The translations under genes and the position numbers were made by a program. From assembly GCA_036023115.1 (NCBI GenBank), contig JAYKKT010000061.1, forward strand, positions 12,819,501 to 12,883,500: DNA of 64,000 nucleotides. Reading direction: 5' to 3'. Position 1 is the stretch's first letter; each line of letters begins with the position of its first letter. The notes under the pieces were generated by a model. The model saw only the letters and a program-made list of their open reading frames with translations. It had not been told where the DNA came from and did no database searches. The stretch comes from Brasenia schreberi. Taxonomy: Eukaryota; Streptophyta; Magnoliopsida; Nymphaeales; Cabombaceae. This document shows, one piece after another, positions 26,525 through 38,654 of the stretch.

Positions 26525-28770
26525 TCTACTTTCAGGTATGAAATCTGTAAATTTTGAAAAGTGTGTTCATTGCTTTGCTAGAAAATAGAATAGAGTCTAT
26601 TGTACGAGTCATCAGTCTTATAGAAAGTCAAAGTTACTTGAGTTAGTTAATTTAGATCTTTGTGGCCCTACAAAGACAAAGACTTTTACTAGTATATTTG
26701 ACTTTATTACATTATTGATGATTATTAATAAAGCTTTGAGTTTTCTCTTAAAGAAAAAGAATCAGGTACTTGATGTCTTTAAATAGTTTCAAGCTTCAGT
26801 TGAAAGAGAAACAAGAAAGAAGTTGAATTGCATTTGTACAGATAATGATCATGAATATTATGGACCATTTGATAATTACTACAAGTAACAAGAGATTATA
26901 TACTAGAAGACTCTAAATGACTTGACAGAGAAGAGGAACATGATATTAATAAAAAAAAGCTTATTGTTTGCTTTTAGAAGCAAAATTATCTAATTCCTTA
27001 TGGGGTGAGACTTTATATAATGTTGCTCATGTTATTAATCTTTCTCCTATTATTGTTTTATAAGATAATATATCATATGGAGTATGTTATGTCAAAGATG
27101 TCTCTTATGATCAGTTGCATGTCTTTGGCTATAGTTTATATCGAAGGACGAAAGGTTCAAGTTAGATATAAAAACAAGACAATGTTTCTTCATTAGTTAT
27201 AGTCATGATGACTTTGGTTATAAGTTTTATGATCTCATTAAGAAAAACTTGTTAGAAACCATGATGTCATCTTTATGAAAGATCAAACGCTTGAAGATAT
27301 TAATAAGGTTAAAATAACAGAATCTTAAAGTAAAAGTGACTTGGTTGACCTTAGTTTAGCCATAGGGAGTCACAAGCATGATGTATTTGAGTCTACTAGT
27401 CATGATGATATGAAAAGTTATACTCCAATGGATGCAGTTGAGGTTGACACTATTATTCATATTCTTGTTAAGCCTCCTATTATGTTGAGGTGATTGACCA
27501 AATAACATATCTCATATATTCGTTATTCATTAAAAGAATATGTTCTTCTCCCTAATGAGAACCATAGTGCTACGTAGAGGATATGGAGAGTGAGCATAAA
27601 ACAGAATGGATTGCAACTATGAATGATGAAATAAAATCATTGCTTAACAACAATACTTCTATATTTTGGTCAAGTTATCTAGGGATAGAAAAGATTTGAA
27701 AAATCAATGGGTTTATGGTTTGAAAACTAAATAAATTGGTTGCACTTGATAAAAAGCTAGATTGATTGTTAAATATTATCGTCAGAAAAAGATAGTTTGA
27801 AAACTATAACAAGTCCTACGGTACAAAGTTTAATATATGCAATGGTTTACACAAGACTTAATATAGCTCATACAATTAATATTATAAATCATTTTCTTTT
27901 AAATCTTGGTAGAGGGTATTGGTATGCTTGAAGTAGATTTTGCATTATGAGTCTCCTTCAAATGATAATGGTAAAGAAGATATGCAACATATTCCTTATA
28001 CATCTACAATAGGATGCTTAATGTATGCAATGGTTTGCATAAGACTTGGTATAGTTTTCTTTTAAATCTTGGTAGAGGGTATTGGTATGCTTGAAGTAGA
28101 TTTTGCATTATGAGTCTCCTTCCAATGATAATGGTAAAGAAGATATGCAACATATTCCTTATACATCTACAATAGGATGCTTAATGTATGCAATGGTTTG
28201 CATAAGACTTGGTATAGTTTTCTTTTAAATCTTGGTAGAGGGTATTGGAATGTTGTGAAGTGGGTTTTGTATTATTTTCATGGCATTTCTAGTTTGAAGC
28301 TTTGTTTTAGATATGCAAAACCTATTCTTTGTAGTTATACAGATTCACATATGATCAAAGATGTTGATATAAGGATGTTTACTTTTGGCTATTTAATTAC
28401 TTTTGCAAGGGGGCTATAGCTTATCAATCAAGATTATAAAAGTACATTGCATTATCTACTATGGAGGCCGAGTTCATTGCTAAGAAATTTATGCATGAAT
28501 TTAGTTTTATTGAAGAAAGGTATGTCTTATTTTGTGATGATCAAAATGTTATACATCTTGACAAGAATTTTACTTTTCATGGTAAGTCTAAGCATATTGA
28601 TATGAGGTATTATTAGATATGAGATATTCTAAACTCAAAGTTATTAGAGCTTGAGAAGATACCTATGATAATGGTTTGGACATGTCGATGAAAACTTTAT
28701 CTCAAGAAAATTTTGAAGCTAGTTGCTTGACTACGAGTTTGTCAAGCACTTCCAGTGTGTCATAGGGTAA
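26525..28770 (+). pseudogene. Ty1/copia copy 2, integrase to RNase H, decayed
   Basis: It begins in the integrase zinc finger (KCVHCFAGK) and runs through the core (TDNDHEYYGPF), reverse transcriptase remnants (WIATMNDEIKSLL, KDLKNQWVYGLKTK) and RNase H remnants. Gag and protease are missing. It is the same family as copies 1 and 3. It carries a tandem duplication at 27894-28219. Stops are frequent. Confidence 0.85.
27894..28248 (+). repeat. 163-bp tandem duplication in copia copy 2
   Basis: Units 27894-28056 and 28057-28219 are almost identical (a TTCAAATG against TTCCAATG difference is visible), and a third partial unit starts at 28220. Copies 1 and 3 lack the extra unit, so it arose after the family spread. 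Confidence 0.92.
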
Positions 28771-29411
28771 GTTTGTTGGGTACCTTCTCATGTGGGAGGT
28801 AGACCCTACCTCATTAATGAGGTAAGAGAGAGAGAGAGAGTTGTTGTGGTACCGCATGTAATTTGCCTTATTTCATGGCTATTGTTGTTTTCTTTAAGCT
28901 GTGGTAGCTTGTAATTCTTCTAATGTAGGTGTCATATTTCCTTTGCAATGAATATGGTTTATTTTATTAACGATTTTTATTTTAGGAATGCCATACTATA
29001 GCAAAAAATTCTTTTTTTCTTCCTTCATGAACCAGTTTCTTCTGGTCTTTTTGGTTATTCAGTATTTTTTAGTAAGGAGACAACTAAATTTGCAACATCT
29101 TTAAGAGAGGTTTGAGATTTATTTTTGGGTCCTCGAGTTCATTAAGAGAGAGTTGTACTAATATACTTTGTATAGTGAATTTTTTGAACTAGGCCCTATA
29201 GTATTTACCTCTCTTATTGAGGGAGGTATTCACGTAAAAATATGGATTCTCTATTTATTTAATTGTATATACATAAATATTTGAGGATCGTTCATATTTT
29301 TCATTTGTTATTATTTATCAAACTCAATTATTGGAAAATAGATTTTAGGCTTTCTCAAGTTATTTTTAAGTTTCTTTTCCGAACGTCGTTGTGTTTGCAA
29401 GGGAGTTTAAG
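28771..29411 (+). repeat. Copia copy 2 3' LTR
   Basis: It starts at the TTTGTTGGGTACC motif after a GGGTAAG purine run, parallel to 23199 in copy 1. It has the same internal layout, including the GA tract. Confidence 0.6.
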
Positions 29412-30311
29412 AACAAAATTTGTCTTCTTTGTTTATATGTTTTGTTTTCCACCTTTTTTCTAGTTTCTAAATATGAGGTTTCCTTGGATATCTTTAAATC
29501 TAGTTGGTCTTTAGAGACACACTTGCACATACATTTGTACGTATATCTATAAGTGTGTCTGTATGTATAGCAGATTTAGGTATCATATGGTGTCTTTTGC
29601 CTTATTCTGTGCATCTCTTTTATTTTGATTTTTTCCCGTCGAAACATCTTAAACACACTAATGAAGTTAGATCCTTGTAGTTGGTGGCTAAATTAATGCA
29701 ACAAGAACATTACATTGATTGCGTGTACAAAAAGAAACATTTTGTGGTTAAGACGTTCCCTTAAATGGATTTGTGCAATTAAATTTTTTATATTTTCATC
29801 CTAAAAAGTTGAATGAGATACAATTGAGCATATTCAGAAGTAGATATCTGCGCATGTGTGCAGCTGCATGTGTGTGTGTGTATATACACCCATATATCTT
29901 TGTGTGTGTTTGCTGATGAGCTCATCTATTTGCCACACGGATAGCTGAAGATGACCCTAGTGATGAACAAGCATGGTTCTTTTTTGCCTCCATTTTCTGG
30001 AACAAGTTGTTTTCCCATCATGTATTAAAACAAAGTCGAAAAACTTCTCGTAGGACATTTTGCTTCTAATAAAATGTATTTCTAAGTCAAATTTTTCTTC
30101 CATATGAAATTTACATCATAAAATTATGTCTGAAAATTATAACATTCTTTCTTCAGTGGAAAGGGGAATTCTCGTTGTTTGGTTTGGTTACCGCATTTTT
30201 TAAATTGATTTGATGGGAATGACAATAGATGCCATGGTCCAAGTCATGTACAAGATAAATATGTATTTATAAAACCTGTCTTGAGACCTTTTTTTCTTTT
30301 ATATTAAGAAA
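29412..30311 (+). repeat. Duplicated flank, copy B
   Basis: Close match to 23961-24861, differing by scattered substitutions and small indels. Non-coding. Confidence 0.85.
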
Positions 30312-30525
30312 TTGGGAGAGCTCTGCTCATTTAAGGGATCACACTATTGCATGGTCGATCCCAAGCCCCGATAAAGGAGAAGGGTTGTGTTTGACTTTCG
30401 ACAGTTAACGTAAAACTTTGTCAGACTTATTTATCATTAATTCTACAAATTATGATAGAACTCTATGGAAACAAATAATCTATGTAACTAACCCATCTAG
30501 TATGGAAAAAGCTTAATTATTGTTG
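30312..30525 (+). mobile_element. Short RTE-derived non-autonomous element
   Basis: Its 5' part matches the first ~110 bases of the full RTE LINE. Its 3' part (CATCTAGTATGGAAAAAGC, then TTAATTATTGTTG) matches the LINE's 3' end. The 3 kb coding body is missing and a ~45-base unrelated bridge joins the ends. Such elements rely on the LINE's enzymes. Confidence 0.75.
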
Positions 30526-30527
30526 TA

Positions 30528-30779
30528 TAGAGAAACTGGGGGAGGGAGAGATAGGAAACAGACCCATGCTGCATGTGATGTCCCCGGGTATCAAACTCTT
30601 GGCCTTCAATTTGAAGTTGTTTTGGAGTCGACAAAACTAGCAAGGAGAGCATCAGACCTTTCTGCTCTCAGGCATATCTTTTTCTTATTCGGGTACTGGG
30701 CTGCCAGATGCACGCCTCCGGTATTGAACTCACGGCCTTCAACATGTGGCCCGAGCCCCTAGCCAGATGAGCTATTGCT
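30528..30779 (-). mobile_element. tRNA-derived SINE-like element
   Basis: On the minus strand an A-box-like TAGCTCATCTGG (30763-30774) and a B-box-like GAGTTCAATAC (30721-30731) are spaced as in a tRNA gene. This is the internal RNA polymerase III promoter of tRNA-derived SINEs. Copy A of the duplication lacks it. The 3' end is not defined. Confidence 0.5.
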
Positions 30780-30918
30780 CTTTGTTGATATATCTAAATA
30801 TTATTAAATTCACTTCTGTCGTATCCATATGGCCACATCATGCACTTATCTGCCATTGGCGAGTATTACTCAAAATGGCTTATATTGGTGAGGAATCGTA
30901 TCGCTTCTCTTATTTCAG

Positions 30919-31053
30919 ACAAGGTGGTTCCAGACTTCATTGGCAACACTCCATTGGTGCATCTTCAACCGGAATCTGGTGAGTTTCATGGAGTTGGTGA
31001 AGCAGACCTCGAAACGCCTTGCCTTCGATGTGGAACCTTTTGCTGCTCCAAAG
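30919..31053 (+). pseudogene. Peptide-gene exon 2, copy B, truncated
   Basis: The acceptor TTTCAG is kept and the frame reads KVVPDFIGNTPLVH..., then CLRCGTFCCSKD. Right after the last cysteine pair a ~330-base deletion relative to copy A removes the EEYIEYM tail, so the frame runs on into flank. Cysteines CLRC and CC are intact, which shows that copy A lost its cysteine by mutation. No exon 1. Confidence 0.82.
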
Positions 31054-31490
31054 ATTTATTTATCAAAATCATTCAACGGTGGCAAGAGATCATTCATAAT
31101 TGCTTCAAGCATCACGTCTAAGCTGTTCTTAGTAGTCATCGGCTCATATAAGTTGTATTGCTACTATCGTCCAGTTGCATCAACTTTTAACCTTGGCCTC
31201 ATTTAAGCCCTTTGCCGTGCTTGGTGGAGATCCGTAGTTGATGCTCAATGAGGGTTCCTCAAAATGCAATTCTTGTGCATTTCGCAAACAAGCATCTCTA
31301 CTTTGGAGTTCTAATGGATTCTACGACATTAATTCTGAAAATTTCTATGGTACTAAAAGAGGTCAAGATCTTTTGAGATCCTCCTTTGATCCATTTTAAT
31401 TTCACCATGCATGTTGGAAGTGTCTTTTGTTAAAATTTATTCTTTCATTACCGTTATTTTCTTGTTGCCAAATTTGATTTTCATCATTCC
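31054..31490 (+). repeat. Downstream flank of peptide copy B
   Basis: Matches 25415-25785, then jumps past a deletion and resumes with sequence like 46310-46380. Non-coding. Confidence 0.7.
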
Positions 31491-32885
31491 CCTTGAAAAT
31501 CATCCAACTTGAGTTTTGCTTTTCAGATATCACGATTGGAACTCGTAATCCTAAACATTAGAAGCATTAAAATTCATTTATATCATTTTTAAAGCGACTC
31601 AAAACATTTGAATTTGAGTTGGGAGATAAATTGAACTCTCTTTTCCTCAAATTTTCCATAATCCTAACACACATCCAAGTCAAATCAAATTTAGTTGGGT
31701 TTCACAAATCATGACGTGACGAATCCAAACCATTTAAACTCTTTGTTGCAGTTTGTCTTACCCCCTAGAAGAAGTCATTATACGCTCACTTCAAGTTCCA
31801 CTAGCAACTCATAGGGATATATGCGAGCCGAGCTACATGTGTGCTATTTGACATTCGCTGCATGATAACCTGATCTCCGCTTGGTCTAGCTGAACTCAAG
31901 CTGAGGTGAATCGAGCTTGACATATGAAACAAATGAGCTTGAGCTCACTAATACCCGATCACCTTCGAGCCCTTTCCACTCCCATTTTTCTTTTTGTTCT
32001 GTTTCTAAGTCAAATTTTTCACGAGGTCCCCATTAAACTTTTAATGTTTTTCTCTCCCTCTTTCTCCTGTAATGAGCAGACGATCTTAGGTGAGTCCACA
32101 AAGATTGAACTCGAGCCCCTCGAATATAGTTCGATTGAGCAGAAGCATGGAAATTCAAGCTCGAACTGAGCGTTTCTTAAACGAGCTAAGTTGAGCATGG
32201 CTGTCTCGATTTCACCCAAACTAACCATCATCTAAACGTAGTATACTTAAACAAGAAAGAGAAAGTAGCCTTTTGAATGTCTGTTCGCATATAAAAGAGC
32301 AAAGTTCTTGATATATTGGACGAGTCGATACACTAACTTCTGATCCACCAGTGAGAACAACTTACCATGGATACAACCAAGATCATGATATTTAATTTTT
32401 TTTCTCAGTTTAAGAAATAAAGCAGCATGTTTTCAACTCTCCCCGAAAGTCATAAATTTCCATCTCACTACTTTCTCAACTTATGTAGCAGCAACAAAGG
32501 TACCATCGAGAGTATTTGATTCATTGGCTAGCAGACCGCTACTGACAACTTCAAAATATTGTGGAATCCGTGCTGATTGCAAAATAATCAAAAGCTAGCA
32601 GACCGCTACTGACAACTTCAAAATATTGTGGCAACTAAAATTTCAAGTGCCTACCTGCTACAAGTCCAATAAAGAAAGACCACCAATATCAAATCCAAAT
32701 ATCTGCAATATATATATATATATAGGTACACTGGGCTGAGAGAGAGAGAGCGAGTGGTCAAACTGATCATAGAATCTAGACAGCTGAAATGCCGCTGAAC
32801 ACAAATAGAGGTACACTGGGTTGTGAACTTTTGGTAATTTAGAAGGTAACGAGGAGCTGGGCTCGAGGATGCTCATGCATTTTAT
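31491..32885. other. Gene-free stretch with short direct repeat
   Basis: No gene recognised. A 38-base segment at 32527-32564 is repeated exactly at 32594-32631. The part near 31.85-32.2 kb is rich in GAGCTCGA-like words, which often come from degraded transposons. Confidence 0.4.
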
Positions 32886-32889
32886 TGTG

Positions 32890-33172
32890 CAGTTATTTAA
32901 GATGGAAGAAGACACTGAACTCGCATCGCTCCTCAAGCAAAGATGGAAACACGCTTCCGTTGGATGCCTACGAAACTGCTGGGCTCTGGAGGAGAAGTGT
33001 GATAGAAAGCAAGAAACTATGGCACCTCGCCGGTCCAACCATCTTCACTGCCAAACGACTCACTGCGTGCGCTTCACACACAGAGCATCACTAGTCAAAT
33101 GGGTGAGCTCGAGCTTGCTGCAGTGTTCATAGAGAACCCTGTCATTGCCGGATTCAGGTCCTGCTTCTTGGT
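32890..33172 (+). pseudogene. MATE (DETOXIFICATION) transporter fragment
   Basis: One frame reads ESKKLWHLAGPTIFT, typical of the first membrane segment of plant MATE efflux transporters. After a stop, another stretch reads GELELAAVFIENPVIAGF, matching the next conserved segment, where the family has a GTLELAA...VIAGF pattern. The ~12 residues that normally sit between them are replaced by unrelated sequence, and a frameshift separates the N-terminal part (EEDTELASLLKQ) from the rest. MATE proteins have about 12 membrane spans and ~500 residues; only the start is here. Confidence 0.65.
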
Positions 33173-33519
33173 AAGAAGTTATATGCATGACATTAATATG
33201 AAGACTGCTGGTTTCTTGTAATTTTGTTTACCAGTGCGAATGTGTCCGGTTCGGCTATCTGGTGCTCAACAAAGTGCTGGTCTACAGGCACTTGGTTCAA
33301 GTCCCACTAGGTACTTAGTACTGTAACTCTGTCATCATTAGCTTTAAGGTTTTAGCTAATTTAAGAAGTCATATCTAATAAAAATTAACAGAAAAGAAAT
33401 TGTCGAAATTAACAGTGGCTACTACAGCTAGCATATGTAGTGCTTGGGGACGCTACGTGGACAGACTTTTCGTCCCCGGAAGTTGATGGTCACGGCCATG
33501 ATCAGTTGATCCTGACTCC
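33173..33519. other. Gap between MATE fragment and module P
   Basis: No gene recognised. It may hold degraded intron or later exons of the MATE remnant, but no frame supports this. Confidence 0.3.
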
Positions 33520-33654
33520 TGTCTACATCTGGTCTTCCCCGATGCTAACGTTATTTAGCTGGTAAGTGTTCTTTAAGAGCCACGTTCACTATGAATGTCA
33601 TCAAATAACATCATCATGGCCATACCCTCATCATTTTGGACAAGTTTTTTTGCT

Positions 33655-33725
33655 CAAAGCGCAATAGTTCACCGGGCTACGTCGTCCACTCACAAGTTAA
33701 AGTCTATGAGTTCAATACTCAGAGC
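33655..33725 (+). mobile_element. tRNA-like SINE head in module P
   Basis: An A-box-like TAGTTCACCGGG (33665-33676) and a B-box-like GAGTTCAATACT (33708-33719) are spaced as in a tRNA. The inverted copy near 63.79-63.87 kb keeps a better A box (TAGCTCACTGGG). Confidence 0.45.
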
Positions 33726-35306
33726 ATTTGTTGGCTTCAGCTTCCCCATTGTATATCATAATATGCATGTGTATTAGTGCATGAGGTATGATATTATGCT
33801 GTGTCCATGTAGTGAAGCGGGTGCCCTTTTCTTTGCGGTTCTCCAAGAATGGCTCAAGCTAGCCAGGCCGAGGTATCATTTTGGCCCGCGTGTTTAGTTC
33901 ATTTCGTGTAGTGTTTTTCACTTTTGTTTCGTCTCAAATGGATAAAGGAGGACTATGTTGGGCAAAACTTTATTTTATATATATAAGGAAAGAGAGAGAA
34001 ACAGGAGGATGCAAACTGGATAGAAATAAATCCTCAACCTAGATCTCATTAACATGAGATCGACATCCAACGGCCTTAGAATCATGTATATAACCTTGTT
34101 TTCTGCCAACCTTAACCCCTCTCTCTCTCTTGCAAGAATCCCCTAAACCCACCCCAACTTCCATCTCTCTCTATCACTAACCACCCAAGCCCCTCCTTTC
34201 TTCTCTCTTGAACCTCTTTTGTTTCTCTCTTTCTCTCAACAGAGAAAGCTCCCTGTTTCTCTCTATCACTAACTCTTGTCTCTCTCAATGGACTGAATTA
34301 TATATATATATATATATGAGAGTTTTATATACATAATTCCACATGGATCATAATCATCCATCATCTTTCTTTTCATACAGGTCTAACGTTTCAATCACTG
34401 ACCACCACCCTCCACCATCTTAAACATATTTGTTACCAAAAAAACTGATGTCACTACCAAAACCAACATTAACATATTATAGGAGTTATATTTACCAAGA
34501 TTCACTTGAAAGTGCTTTTTACTTTAGAAATGTTGTCTGTTGCAGTGGCAAGTCCAAAAGAATCTAAGATATGTCAGGCCAGGTACTCTTATATTACGAC
34601 CGTAGGAACGATTGCTTCCATTACTGGCCAGAAACAGACCAAATTCTCTAATATGAGCCAGAACCGGAGGTCGAGTATCTCGATTCTCAAGTCTCATGAA
34701 GTACCTAGACCACCAACTGTTGTGAATAGAAAGATCATTAGCGTTTGCGAGCCTTTCACGAAGAACAGTTGAGCGTTTTCTTCAACCGTGGCGGGTCTAC
34801 ATTGAGCCGAGGTGGGGGCATCCGCCCCCACCCAAAATTCTAAAGCTCAAAAGAAAAATTGTAGCTTTACAGTGAGCTTGAAACATACTTCGCCCCACCA
34901 TAAACTGCTCCGTGTTCTATTCAACCCACCCTCCAAGAATTTCTAGGTCCACCACTGTCTTCTTTCACTATCTGCTTCTGCTGACTGGCCATTGTTGGAT
35001 AGGACTGGAGTCGGTCAAGATACCAGCGCCGGCATCACCATATCTGTCCTCTTCATTATCAAGCTTTAAAGCATTGAACAGCTAAAGAAGTTTGTCTACG
35101 TATTGCTTGTTTTGGTTTACCCTGTAGTTAATTCGGTCTTTGTCATAGGGCTTGAATGGTTTGCCTATGGGGTAACCGAGCCACAACCACAAATCTGAAG
35201 ATGACAATGCAATGGATAAGAGACTAGGTATCATAAAAAAACATTCAGTTAAAGGTTATTATATAGAGATCTCCTCAATAAGTCATTGAAAAAATTAATC
35301 GTATTC

Positions 35307-35323
35307 ACTCACAAATGTTATAG
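35307..35323. repeat. Target-site duplication of short RTE element, left
   Basis: Seventeen bases matching 35508-35524 with one mismatch. The empty site is seen at 48021-48037 in module P copy 2. Confidence 0.85.
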
Positions 35324-35507
35324 AACTCCTCCCATGAAGGGATCCAAGCCCGAATAAAGGAGTGTTACGCTAGGCTTTCGACAGTCAGCGTAAAACTTCA
35401 TCACACTTATTATCACAGATTCTATGAATTATGATAGAGCTCGGTAGAAAACAAGATTTCATGTAGCTGACCCCATCTAGTATGAGAAAAGGCTTAGTTA
35501 TTGTTCT
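35324..35507 (+). mobile_element. Short RTE-derived element, complete insertion
   Basis: The element is 184 bases, flanked by 17-bp target duplications. Its start (CCCATGAAGGGATCC, AAGCCCGAATAAAGG, CAGCGTAAAACTTC) matches the LINE 5' end. Its finish (CCCCATCTAGTATGAG, GGCTTAGTTATTGTTC) matches the LINE 3' end. A ~20-base internal piece has been lost compared with its inverted twin at 62245-62454. Confidence 0.85.
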
Positions 35508-35959
35508 ACTCACAAATGCTATAGATTTTGCATGGTTTAACCAAATTGAAATGATAAGTCAAAGGTGCATGGATTGGCCTTGAATCATTTTTTATGAGGA
35601 CCATTTGAAACATGCCAAGAAGCACAACACTACCAATGGTGATCAAACTTAATATTGTTGTGGCTAAGCACTTTCAAGCAGACTTGTGTCAAGAAATATT
35701 TTTAAGGTGATCTAGTGAATAGCCTATAGAACCCATTACTTTCTTAAAGCTTGCAATCACCCAACCCTTCACGAAGCCATGCAATCTCTAGGAGTCAAAC
35801 TCCTACCTACCGAAAGGTCACAAGAGCATCCTATCTTTGTTCATGTGCATGTATATATACTATATATGTTTGTGTTTCGGTTGGTGCCTATATTATTTTT
35901 AGTGTTACTTTCTATGTATTCTACTAAATTAGCTTGCTCAGTACGAAACATTTTAGAGT

Positions 35960-36840
35960 AACAAGGAAGAACCTTCTCAAAGTATTTTTTAATTAAGAAA
36001 AAGCTTAGAATAAGGTGCTAAGAGATATTTTTTAGAGAAACTTTTCATAGTACAAACATGTGTGAGGATTAACAAAGGAATGATTGATTAAGGATCAACT
36101 TTAAGTCCATATTATTTTTCTTAGTTATTGATGAGTTAACAAAGCATATTCAACATAAAATATATTAGTTATGTTAGTGATGGATGATATTATGCTAATG
36201 GATAAGCGTAAGGAAAAAGTTAACAAAAAATTGGAACTATATAAGAAACATAATAAAATAAAGTCAAAAGGAAAGTTTTAAGCACAAAGATTAATTTTTT
36301 ACTGGGACTAAAAATGATGGAGATGACGCATACAAAATTAGTGTAAATTAATTAAAATATGGAATTGTATTAGTGATTTTATGTGAGAATAATATACCAA
36401 TAAAGTTGAAAGGTAAATATTATAAATGACCCACTATTTTACCTATTATTTGAATGTTGGATAGTGAATCGTCAACATGTACAAAAGATGTTTGTGATAA
36501 AATTGAGAGGTTGATATGGATGCATAATCACAAAAGGAAAGATTGTATTTGTAAGGAGGTTATAAGAGACAAATTGGGAGTGAAGATGATAAAACAAGTA
36601 AGAATCCTTTTAAGATAGTTTCAACATGTGGAAAGGCAATCGAAGCAAACTATAGTAAGAAGGTATGAGAAATTAGATGGTAAATATACTAAAAGAATAA
36701 GAGAAAGACGAGGAAAATGTTTGAAGTAAATACTAAACAATGATTTATCTTCTATTGAGTTAACTATTAGCATCACACATGATCGAACCTTATAAATACA
36801 AAGAATCCATCTAGATGACCCCTTCTAGTATGAGAAAAAG
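35960..36840 (+). mobile_element. Old RTE LINE remnant 1
   Basis: Non-coding today, but its order matches the reverse-transcriptase and 3' part of the intact-length LINE at 52.06-53.12 kb (AAGCTTA..., GGATCAACTTTAAG, AAAAGATGTTTGTGA, ending in TTGTTTG repeats). It shares internal deletions with the other old remnants, so all trace back to one insertion. Confidence 0.8.
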
Positions 36841-36849
36841 CTTTGTTGT

Positions 36850-37309
36850 TTGTTGTTTGTTGTTTGTGTGTATGTGAGTGCAAAAGAGTGAGAAAGAACC
36901 CATAGTTTTTTAACGTGGTTCAAAGTGTGACTTATTCATTCAACCATATCCAAGAAGAGGCTTCCACTATACTCAAAGCATATTACAATGAATTGTTTTC
37001 ATCAATCAAACAAATATTTTCTTTCATGATTTTTTTAATTTAAGCCTTGACCCCATGTAGCCTGACTTCGTTGATTCATGTGTGTGAGCTTTCTCATTTC
37101 CATTTTCTTTTAAAATCACAACCCATCATATATCTATTTGTAGTTCTTAAAAGGCATCACTCTAAAATGACAAGTAAGATGGAAAATGTATCATTGGATG
37201 ATCAAGCTATAGACTACTCTAGTAAAATCTCATCGGCATTTGGAATCATCATTTCTATTGATGTAAATGGCTTAGTTCAGGTGTGTTGCATAGTGGATGT
37301 CATCTCAAT
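36850..37309 (+). repeat. Flank repeated next to each NAC copy
   Basis: Starting at GAGTGAGAAAGA..CCATAGTTTTT, this ~0.45 kb stretch recurs at 38290-38660, 40680-41100 and 53750-54180, always between an old RTE remnant and NAC exon 3 or its lost position. No gene is seen in it. Confidence 0.75.
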
Positions 37310-37935
37310 CATTATTGAGTAACATGGGAAAGGTGACAAACAGCTGGCCCATTCGTGAAGAAGCATCATATCATAATGCCTTATGATTTTATGATTTGGC
37401 TTCTCTAGCAAATATTTCTCAATTTCTCTCAACCTTTTGGAGGCATCCCTATAATTTAAACCAAGTTGATTTGTATTTGAATAGCCTTTATGGTGAGAAC
37501 TCTTGGGCCAAGATCCTTCAAAGTACGAACTAACAGCATAAGCGAAACCACCCTCATATAGCTCACAGGTTTGGTTGTGTTTCTTTGTTGGTGGTAGGGT
37601 ACTCCATCTGAAGTTTAATCAATTATGTGTGTGCCATCATTGTTGAACTTTTCAATTCCTTTTACCGTATAAGTATAATTTTCATGTTCTTTTATTGCAT
37701 TATCTACATGCATTAACTTTTCAATATCTTTTGTTAATAAACAAATATCCTGATCAAGTCTTCCCTCAACGGTATCATACTCTTGTAACAACCTTTTGAT
37801 TTCGTCAAAACTTGACCCTTCATCATTTGCTTTTTTTAGCTGATCTTTTCAACTTTTCTTTTCGTGGCTCATTTGATTTGGTCATTCTATATATCTTACA
37901 TATTACACTTTTTTCATTCTACATTAAATTTATTT
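37310..37935 (-). pseudogene. NAC exon 3 remnant, copy 0
   Basis: The stretch aligns by eye with exon 3 of the NAC gene at 41107-41724, but substitutions and small indels destroy the frame. The two DNA-binding exons are absent. The copy ends where an RTE piece begins (~38.0 kb), so the locus was cut by recombination there. Confidence 0.75.
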
Positions 37936-38009
37936 GAATGACAAAAAAAAATCTTAAAACATACGTAGACCTTGGACGATATATGAAAAGTTTACATAAG
38001 CTTGTGAAA

Positions 38010-38265
38010 TCAACAGATGATCAAATAAGGGAGAATCCTTTAAGATGGCTTCAACATATGAAAATGCAATTGCGGGAGACTTTGATAGGAAGGTATGAGA
38101 AACTATATGGTAAATATACTAATACAAGAAGAGAAAGACCTGAAAAGTGTTTGAATTATAGAATAAAGAATAATCTACCTTCTATTTAGTTAACTGTTAG
38201 CATCATACATGATCAAATCTTATAAATACAAAAAATTCATCTAGTCAACCTCATATAGTATAAGA
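38010..38265 (+). mobile_element. RTE 3' end remnant
   Basis: Matches the last ~250 bases of the old RTE remnants (GAGAATCCTTTAAGATGG..., GGAAGGTATGAGAAACTA). It sits directly against the truncated NAC copy. Confidence 0.75.
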
Positions 38266-38654
38266 AAAAGCTTTGTTGTTTATTTTTTGTGTATGAATGA
38301 GAAGGAGTGAGAAAGAGCCCATAGTTTTTTCAACAAGATTCAAAGTGTGAATTATTCATTCAACCATATTCAAGAAGAGGTTTCCACTATAATCAAAGCA
38401 TATTACAACCAATTGTTCTCAACACTCAAACAAATATCTCCTTTCATGATCCTTTTTAATTTAAGAATTGTCCCCATGTAGCCTAACTTTGTTGATTCAT
38501 GCTTGTGAGCTTTCCCATTTTCATTTTATTTCAAAGCACAATCAACCATATCTCTATCTTTAGATTTTAAAAAACATCAATCCAAAATGACAAGACAGAT
38601 GGAAAACACATTAGTGGATTATCAAGTTATAGACTTCTTGAATAAAATCCAATC

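Larger units (their letters stand above)
33520..35790 (+). repeat. Module P copy 1
   Basis: This stretch recurs inverted at 61638-64000 and, from about 33.96 kb, in direct orientation at 46.39-48.4 kb. The three copies differ by internal replacements (for example 34.46-35.13 kb matches copy 2 but not copy 3). It holds a SINE-like head, a TA microsatellite near 34.3 kb and a short RTE-derived insertion. No protein gene is supported. Confidence 0.85.

Noticed and set aside
30721..30774. Working tRNA gene
   Set aside because: Box motifs are present, but acceptor and anticodon stems do not pair well by eye; a SINE head fits better.
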